NCBI RefSeq assembly: GCF_004379255.2
Contig: NC_056046.1
Span: 6,944,001 to 7,008,000 of the forward strand
DNA from: Salvia splendens
Lineage: Eukaryota > Streptophyta > Magnoliopsida > Lamiales > Lamiaceae
Direction: 5' to 3'
Length of the DNA stretch: 64,000 bases
The notes under the pieces were generated by a model. The model was given only the letters and a program-made list of their open reading frames with translations, was not told where the DNA came from and ran no database searches. A program made the translations under genes and the position numbers. Below are positions 57,672 to 64,000 of this stretch, in pieces. Every line of letters begins with the position of its first letter. Within the stretch, counting starts at the first letter, position 1.

Positions 57672-58199
57672 GAGTGTCCACTATGGGACGCCCACGGCTA
57701 TAGCCGCGGGTTGGGGCGGTAGGCGGGCGAATTATAGTGGGGGAGTTGTCCGCCCCGGCGGCGGACGGGCGATCGCCGGCAGCGGGGCGAGGACGCGGTG
57801 GGGGGGACATAGCCGCGCCTATAGGCGCGGCGACTATAGTGTGAATATCCGCCGCGGCGCATGCGGCGTGATTTTAATTTTTTTTTCCTCTATAAATACC
57901 ACTCCCCACCACCTATTTTTCACAATTTTCACAAAATTCATCCACTCACTATCTACACAACCACTCTCTAAAAAATGCACCGAGGAGACGACGATTATTT
58001 ACACTGCGATTATTTAAATTACACTTGATTGAAACTCAAAAATATTTAAAAATGAAAATTGATTATAAAATTTGGGGGCTATTGAAGGTGTCCACTATAA
58101 TGGAGGAAATAGAATTTTGGGCTACGGACAACAAAATTGGGGCTATGGACAAAAACTGGGGCGGGGCTATTGGGCGTGTCCGCCTTATAGTGGACACCC
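57672..58199 (+). mobile_element. PIF/Harbinger-derived MITE
   Basis: Terminal repeats GAGTGTCCACTATGGGACGC (left) and the complement GGGTGTCCACTATAAGGCGG (right), flanked by the target trinucleotide TAA on both sides (57669-57671, 58200-58202). 528 bp. An extra inner copy of GGTGTCCACTATAA lies at about 58087. The left third is GC-rich. A TATA box (TATAAATA, 57891-57898) is followed by a CA-rich leader and an ATG at 57975 opening a 17-codon frame with a DDD run, laid out like the transposase start of the element at 5467. Confidence 0.85.
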
Positions 58200-58501
58200 T
58201 AATGAACAGAAACCACAAAATTTGACACAATAATTAACAACAAACCAATCGATCAGTAATGAAGAAAAAACCAATTGAAAAACCCAAACAATTTGGTTCG
58301 TAAAATACCTAATTAAGTCTTCGACACTCACTTTGTAAAATACATTTGGTTCGTGAAATACCTTTGGCTGTATTTTGCAGCAGGCGACAGCGGAATGGTT
58401 GAGTAGATTCACAATAAACCGAGTTTGGGTTTACTAGATTTCAACCCACCGACCTCCAATTTCAGAAGAAGAAGCGCGCACAACTAGGACTTCGAAAGTG
58501 G

Positions 58502-59955
58502 TGATGCGAAGCATATTTCGTATACTTTTCCCCCTAAACTACACACTTTTATGTTAATTATAACTCATCAAGTTGTATTTGTATTGAAGTTTAGGAGGGT
58601 TGGAAGCTGGAAGTTCGCCGGGTGAAATTGGCAAAGCATGCGGAGATCAGACACTTCGCCCGGTCGGGCGATTATGAGCTTCAAAATGCCCGGTCGGGCG
58701 AAACACGTAAAAGCATGAGGAGAGTCCAGAAAGTTCGCCCGGTCGGGCGATTCTTCAAGACACAAAACGCCCAGTCGGGCGTTTCCCGCGAGTCATCCAG
58801 AAGCCTTTCGCCCGGTCGGGCGTTTCTCTCTTCTAAATTAGCCCGGTCGGGCGTTTGGTGACTCTAACTGCAAAATGGCAGTTTCCTAATGGACGGATGT
58901 GACGGGGTAGGTGGAAAGAAGGAAAAAAAGGCTGCAAAAAGGGGGAGAGAGGAGAGTGACGGGCAGAAGGGAATTGAAGAATTGAATTGAGAGGAGAGGG
59001 AGGAAGAAAAAGCTGCAGAAGAGAAAAGGTGACTGATGGGACACATCAGTCGTTGAACAAAAAATTGAAAATTTGAGAAGTTGACTTTGTGGGGGAGATT
59101 TGAATTGAAAGAAGAAAAAGTGCCGATGGATTTGTATTGATGAATGGTTAATTCTTCAAGATTACTCCATAATTCGAAGGGTTCCTCTTCCATGTCAATT
59201 GCTCCTAGTTTAATTATGCTTGGCTAAAAATCTTGTGTTGCTCCAAACATGTAATTGGATAATTTGTTCATATGATTTATGCTATGTTCTTCTTTATCTT
59301 AAGATCGTCTTTACCACAATTCTAGTGTTTGAATCTATTACTTTTGGTGCACCTTTTGTAATAGATCGTTAGGCTTATTTGAATGTCTCTTTAACTTTGA
59401 ATAAGTTGGATCATTGTGGTAATGAATTATCAAATAGATTTGTTCAAATGATAATTTGATAATGGATTTCTTGTGCTTATAGTAATTGATCTTTGAGTCC
59501 CGCGCTTCCGTAGGATCCATAGATTAATGAAAATTATTTATAGAATATGTGTTCAACTATTCTTAAACTATTGTTTGTCAAGCATGTTCAGTGCTAGCAT
59601 CGAGAATTGATTTCATAGTCCCGTGATTCATAAGATAGAGTTTGATATTAGAATAAATCACCGTTTTATCCATGAGTGTTTGGAGTAACATGTTCTTCTC
59701 TTCATTCGTCTTACTTGTTTTAGTTTGTCTATTTGTTTTTGCATAATCTAGAAATCAAAATCTTCAAATTAAAATCCTCTTTAGTATGTGTTTTCTTTGT
59801 TTTAGAGTTAAGTAATCTTTCCTTCCCTGTGGATCGACACCTTAAATTACTACAAACGAAGCTGTAATCTTGCAGCGAAGTGGTAATATTTGGGTTAATT
59901 AATTGAACTTGAGTGCTATATTATCTTATTGTAACAAACCTAAAATTACACATCA
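58502..59955 (+). repeat. 5' LTR of the Athila element
   Basis: Ends TGATG...CATCA. 1454 bp. Six copies of a 14-bp palindrome lie in the first 360 bases. The LTR end is five bases before the primer-binding site, which starts at 59961. Confidence 0.82.
58657..58853. repeat. Six 14-bp palindromes in the Athila LTR
   Basis: CGCCCGGTCGGGCG or a one-base variant at 58657, 58687 (TGCCC), 58736, 58768 (CCAGT), 58809 and 58840 (AGCCC). Spacings 30, 49, 32, 41 and 31. The arms CGCCCG/CGGGCG are complementary, so each can form a short hairpin. Confidence 0.95.
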
Positions 59956-59960
59956 AGTTT

Positions 59961-59978
59961 TGGCGCCGTTGCCGGGGA
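59961..59978 (+). other. Primer-binding site for tRNA-Asp
   Basis: TGGCGCCGTTGCCGGGGA is complementary to the 3' end of plant tRNA-Asp, the primer known for Athila elements. Confidence 0.9.
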
Positions 59979-60295
59979 AGGCAATAGATTGTTTAACTTC
60001 TAGTTTGTGTTTTGTTTTATTTTTGTTTGATCTTACTTTTATTTTTGTAGGTACTCATTTCGTGTTTTTGGAGGTGTTAGCCATCTACCACGTCTGGACT
60101 TGAAGACGAAGGAGTATTTTTTTTTCTAGGTGATTTTCTTTTTATCTCTTAGTTTAGGTAGTCTAGTTTTTCACTAAAGCACACACGTTTTATAGTACTT
60201 ACCCCGAAGTTGTCGAGAGGTCTCGCTTTCGGTAATAGGAATATATTGTGTTTGTGCTTGGTGTATTTTCTGTTGTGTAGGTAAAAAAAAAGTGA

Positions 60296-62368
60296 ATGCA
60301 CACGCGATCACAGGGTACACCACCGTTTGGACTACTCTGTTATCAAAGAAGAAGTAAGGTTAGAGGGTCAGAGTTTGAGATCTTCCCGGACTATTCGAGT
60401 CCATTCAGAAGTAACCGACTCTTTGGTGAAGAAAGGGATCAGGATTCAGACGGTGAATCAATGGCTGAGAACAATGAGATTCCACCACCCATGGTGAGGT
60501 TTGGCGACACTCTGAGATCGGGAATTGAGTACCCAGGGGAGTGTGCCTACGCAAATGACAACGTCAACATTCTACCTCACTACATCAGTTTGGTGAATGG
60601 AGGAAATCTTTTTCATGGACGGGATGATGAAGATCCGGTGAGCCATTTGAATGCCTTCTACGAGCTGACAAATTCTCATAGACCTCCAAATGTGGAGCAT
60701 CATCGGATTAAGAGGGCCTTATTTCCATTCTCATTGAGGGAGAAGGCAAGAGCGTGGTATGACTCATTACCGGGCTACAACATAGCAACTTTCCAAGAGT
60801 TGAAGTCGTTGTTTCTTGTGGAATACAACTCTCCAATGAAGATTGAGAAGTTGAGAGAGGAGATCACCTCATTCCGACAGAAGTATGATGAGTCCTTCGC
60901 GGAGGCATGGAAGAGATTCACGGAGTTGATAAGGAAATGCCCAAGTCACGGACTAGCTCCGGGGCATGACCTTTTGAAGTTCTACAAGGGACTCAACAGT
61001 GAAGGCACGGGATTGGTGACTGCAGGTTCGAATGGGAACCTAGATGATCTAACTCACGATGAGGTGAGGGCCTTGTTTCAAAGGTTGGCCAACAATCAAA
61101 GGAATTGGCACAATCCAAGGAGAGGAGCTGATAGAGCAGGAGATACGTTTGGTGCTACAAAGGAGGCGGAAAGAGTGACCGCAATTGAGGCTCAACTGGC
61201 AGACATCAGCACCCAAATGTCGTCAATGACAAAGGCGGTTAAGTCTCTTCAATTGACTCCTCAACCCCAAGCTGTGACTGTGATGAGATGTGGATTGTGT
61301 CAAGGAGGGCATCATACTGATCAGTGCCCAAGTCTTCAAGGACCACCAATGGAGGATGTGAACTACATTGGTAACAATCGACAAGGGTTCAACCAAGGCA
61401 ACCAATACAACAATCAGCAGAATTGGAGGCCTCAACAAACGGGTTGGAATCAAGCTGGTCCTAGCAACAACTCGGGTAATCAATGGAGGAACAATACTCA
61501 ACCCCCGGGTTATGAGAAGAAGCCATCAGTCGAGGATCAGTTGGGACAGATTCTCTCTTTTATGAATAAGAGTCAAAAGGAGAATGAGAATTTCAAGGAA
61601 AAAACAGTGGAAAAGTTTGGACAGATGGAGGCTACAATGAGGAATCTCGAGACTCAGATTGGACAGCTTGCCACGGCATCACACACGAGGATTCCTAACA
61701 CCATCCCAAGTAATACTGTACCCAATCCGAGAGGTAATGAACAGTGCAAAGTAGTGACTTTGAGAAGTGGTAGAGAGTTGGATTCAACACCATTAATGGA
61801 CGGCCAAGGTACTTCCGGCATCTCACACGCAGGGGCGGATGAGATGTTAGGCTTGCATTCCTCGCACGCAGGGGCGGACGAGGCATGTAAGAGAAGTCCC
61901 GAGTTGGTGCAGGGGGCCCAACATGGTCAAGAACAGGCTGCATCCGGCAGCAAGGAACATGGTGAAGAATCCGATGCAAGTGGAAAGTGTTCAGCAGAAG
62001 AGAAGGGTAAGAAGATAGTGGAAATGGAGTCAAAGAAAAAGATGTTGACAAGTCCAGCACTAGATCCGAAAAGCAAGTTCAACTTCCCCGATCATATTCC
62101 TCCTCCACCATATCCAACCAAGAGGAAGATGAGGGTCCCCAAAGAGAAAAGCTTTGAGTGGATGATGAACGTGATCCGGAAAGTGAATATGGATGTATCA
62201 TTGGTGGACCTCTTCACTAATTTCCCCAAGTTCTCCAAGTTTTTCAAGGATATGATGGCAAACAAGGAGAAATTGCAAGATGAGGGGATAGTGGCCTTGA
62301 GCATGAATTGCTCACAACTGATTTCGGGAATGATGCCAATGAGAAGAGGGATCCGGGAAGTTGTGTGA
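60296..62368 (+). CDS. Athila Gag polyprotein
   Basis: 690 codons from ATG 60296 (MHTRSQGTPP). The retrotransposon gag domain lies at about 137-235 (ALFPFSLREKARAWYDSLPG, then FAEAWKRFTELIRKCPSHGL). A zinc knuckle begins at C332 (C-x2-C-x3-H-x4-C: CGLCQGGHHTDQC). A Gln/Asn-rich stretch follows (about 360-415), then a heptad-like helix and a conserved C-terminal block (FPDHIPPPPYPTKRK, FSKFFKDMMANKEKL). The frame ends with TGA at 62366-62368, before the protease, whereas Athila gag and pol are normally continuous; the pol frame takes over around 62337-62350. Otherwise undamaged. Confidence 0.88.
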   Translation: MHTRSQGTPPFGLLCYQRRSKVRGSEFEIFPDYSSPFRSNRLFGEERDQDSDGESMAENNEIPPPMVRFGDTLRSGIEYPGECAYANDNVNILPHYISLVNGGNLFHGRDDEDPVSHLNAFYELTNSHRPPNVEHHRIKRALFPFSLREKARAWYDSLPGYNIATFQELKSLFLVEYNSPMKIEKLREEITSFRQKYDESFAEAWKRFTELIRKCPSHGLAPGHDLLKFYKGLNSEGTGLVTAGSNGNLDDLTHDEVRALFQRLANNQRNWHNPRRGADRAGDTFGATKEAERVTAIEAQLADISTQMSSMTKAVKSLQLTPQPQAVTVMRCGLCQGGHHTDQCPSLQGPPMEDVNYIGNNRQGFNQGNQYNNQQNWRPQQTGWNQAGPSNNSGNQWRNNTQPPGYEKKPSVEDQLGQILSFMNKSQKENENFKEKTVEKFGQMEATMRNLETQIGQLATASHTRIPNTIPSNTVPNPRGNEQCKVVTLRSGRELDSTPLMDGQGTSGISHAGADEMLGLHSSHAGADEACKRSPELVQGAQHGQEQAASGSKEHGEESDASGKCSAEEKGKKIVEMESKKKMLTSPALDPKSKFNFPDHIPPPPYPTKRKMRVPKEKSFEWMMNVIRKVNMDVSLVDLFTNFPKFSKFFKDMMANKEKLQDEGIVALSMNCSQLISGMMPMRRGIREVV

Positions 62369-64000
62369 TTCCTTGTGAGATCGGTAACACAATCTTCACG
62401 AAATGCTTATTAGATCAAGGATCGGGGATCTCACTGATGGCTTTAAAAACTGCTAGAGCCATTGGATTAGAGGACAGAATGGAGCCCATCGACATTGCTC
62501 TACAATTGGCTGATCATTCCATCGTGAAGCCCACTGGAATAGTAGAGGATGTCTTGGTCAAAGTCGACAAATTTGTCATCCCCGTTGACTTCATAGTCTT
62601 GGACATGCCCGAGGACAAAGAGGTACCAATTCTGTTTGGTAGACCATTTCTCGCCACGGGAGATGTGTTGCTTGGAGCAAAGGACAACTCAGTCACGTTC
62701 AGAATTAATGGTGAGCAAGTGACCATTAATGTTGAGAAAGCGATGAAGCATCCTAGTGATGCAAAAGCGTGTTTTAGAGTTGATGTCCTCGACAAGTGCA
62801 TTTTTGACAAGATGTGTTGCTCGGCAAGAATAGAAGGAAGCGTGTATGATAAAGGAAGTTTGGAGAGAGACTATGGTTCGACACTTAAAGTAGATTTTGA
62901 TGAAATAGAAGATTCTCAAGTTGATCAACCAAGTCTCGAGAATGAATGTGTGGTGGATACTTTCGTGGCGGATGTGAAACCTTCAATCGAAATACCACCA
63001 AAGCTTGAATTGAAGCCACTCCCAACAAATCTGAAATATGTCTTCCTTGGTGAGAATGAAACGTTACCGGTTGTAGTATCGGCTTTGTTGACTGATGAAG
63101 AGGAATCCAAGTTAATAGAGCTACTGAAGTCGCACAAGCAAGCTCTAGGATGGTCCATTGCCGATATCAAAGGAATTAGCCCCGCTATATGCATGCATAA
63201 AATCTTGATGGAAGATGGAGCTAAGCTGGTAAGGGAGAGACAAAGAAGGTTGAACCCACTCATGCAAGAAGTGGTTGAAAAAGAGGTGAAGAAACTGTTG
63301 AAATTTGGGATGATCTATCCCATTTCCGATAGTGCGTGGGTCAGCCCGATGCAGTGTGTACCGAAGAAAGGGGGAATAACTGTGACCGTTAATGAGAAGA
63401 ATGAAGTTTTGGCAACTCGATTGGTGAACTCATGGAGAGTTTGCATGGACTATAGGAAGTTGAACACGGCGATAAGAAAAGATCATTTTCCATTGCCATT
63501 TCTAGATCAGTTGCTCGATAGGATTGCGGGTTATTCCCATTACTGTTTTTTAGATGGATATTCGGGGTACAATCAGATTGCAATTGCCCCGAAAGATCAG
63601 GAAAAGACGACATTCACATGTCCTATTGGTACGTATGCCTTCCGCCGGATGCCTTTTGGTTTGTGTAATGCACCGGCTACATTTCAACGTTGCATGATGG
63701 CAATATTTTCTGACATGAATGAAGACATCATGGAGATCTTTATGGATGATTTCTCCGTCTTTGGATCCTCATTTGACCTTTGCTTGGAAAATTTGAGACG
63801 GGTCCTACAAAGATGTGAAGAGTCGAATCTCGTGCTAAATTGGGAAAAGTGTCAGTTCATGGTCAAAGAAGGCATAGTGTTGGGACACAAGGTGTCGGAG
63901 TTGGGGTTGGAGATGGATAAGGCGAAGATTGATGTGATCTCGAAGTTACCTCCCCCAACAAATGTGAAGGGCATCTGTAGTTTCCTTGGACATGCGGGAT
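62335..64000 (+). CDS. Athila Pol (protease and reverse transcriptase), in a different frame from Gag and cut by window edge
   Basis: The frame is open from about 62335 to the window end (over 550 codons) with no stop that I can see. Order: a DPGS linker, an aspartic protease with the active-site phrase LLDQGSGISLM (Asp at 62413; D-Q-G in place of the usual D-L/S/T-G), ILFGRPFL, an acidic spacer, then reverse transcriptase: WVSPMQCVPKKGG, VCMDYRKLN, the catalytic Asp in CFLDGYSGYNQI, GTYAFRRMPFGLCNAP, and FMDD at 63739-63750 (the YxDD box). The N-terminus joins the end of gag only through a one-base frame change. Remaining RNase H and integrase would lie to the right. Confidence 0.88.

Larger units (their letters stand above)
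58502..64000 (+). mobile_element. Athila-type Ty3/gypsy retrotransposon, right end outside window
   Basis: 5' LTR 58502-59955, primer-binding site for tRNA-Asp, gag from 60296 and pol running off the window end. Lineage assigned from the primer-binding site and the gag/pol sequence. Target duplication cannot be checked; the five bases to the left of the LTR are AGTGG. Confidence 0.88.

Noticed and set aside
1..64000. tRNA or rRNA genes
   Set aside because: Only primer-binding sites complementary to tRNA 3' ends were seen; no complete tRNA with A and B boxes or rRNA segment was recognised by eye.

Overview
The window looks like nuclear DNA of a flowering plant, most likely a dicot. Intergenic DNA is very AT-rich, genes carry GT-AG introns, and all three cellular genes belong to plant families. 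Most of the remaining sequence is transposable elements of lineages known from plants: Copia, Tat-like, Tekay-like and Athila LTR elements, PIF/Harbinger, MULE, hAT and Stowaway. Lamiales is a guess I cannot test here.

Cellular genes. (1) At the left edge, minus strand, are the first two coding exons of an alkaline/neutral invertase (GH100) with a probable organellar presequence; the rest lies beyond the window. (2) 11887-12894, minus strand, is a complete three-exon R2R3-MYB factor with a W-M-P-R-L motif (subgroup 20 type). (3) 33088-40561, plus strand, is a complete 14-exon NEMF/Rqc2 homologue (plant EMB1441 type, 1138 aa), the tailing factor of ribosome-associated quality control. These three genes show no evident functional link.

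Mobile DNA, left to right. A Copia LTR with a primer-binding site (3890-5365) is cut by a decayed PIF/Harbinger element (5467-7287, TSD TGA). A 4.9-kb Mutator-like element (16780-21658) has ends made of arrays of 21-bp perfect or near-perfect palindromes, eight on the left and five on the right. It carries an apparently intact four-exon plant-mobile-domain (PMD) gene that meets, tail to tail, a MuDR transposase truncated just before its catalytic domain. From 24.8 to 32.5 kb lie many MITEs, including a foldback pair, a 568-bp MULE with 9-bp TSDs, and a hAT element nested in a Stowaway.

A very young non-autonomous Tat-type LTR element occupies 41364-49118 (TSD TTAAC). It keeps gag and a scrap of integrase, has lost the rest of pol, holds 88-bp and 39-bp tandem arrays, and carries an antisense spliced gene with its own TATA box. 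A 274-bp-period repeat is interrupted by the 3' part of a Tekay-type chromovirus with a 3.6-kb LTR (52168-55811). A PIF-type MITE (57672-58199) follows, and the window ends inside an Athila element (58502-64000), whose LTR holds six copies of a 14-bp palindrome and whose gag and pol are in different frames.

The strongest candidate for an unusual system is the 16.8-21.7 kb element: palindrome-array ends, a whole PMD gene, and a transposase that has lost its catalytic half. The antisense gene in the Tat-like element is second. All family names come from reading translations and motifs by eye; no database search was possible.
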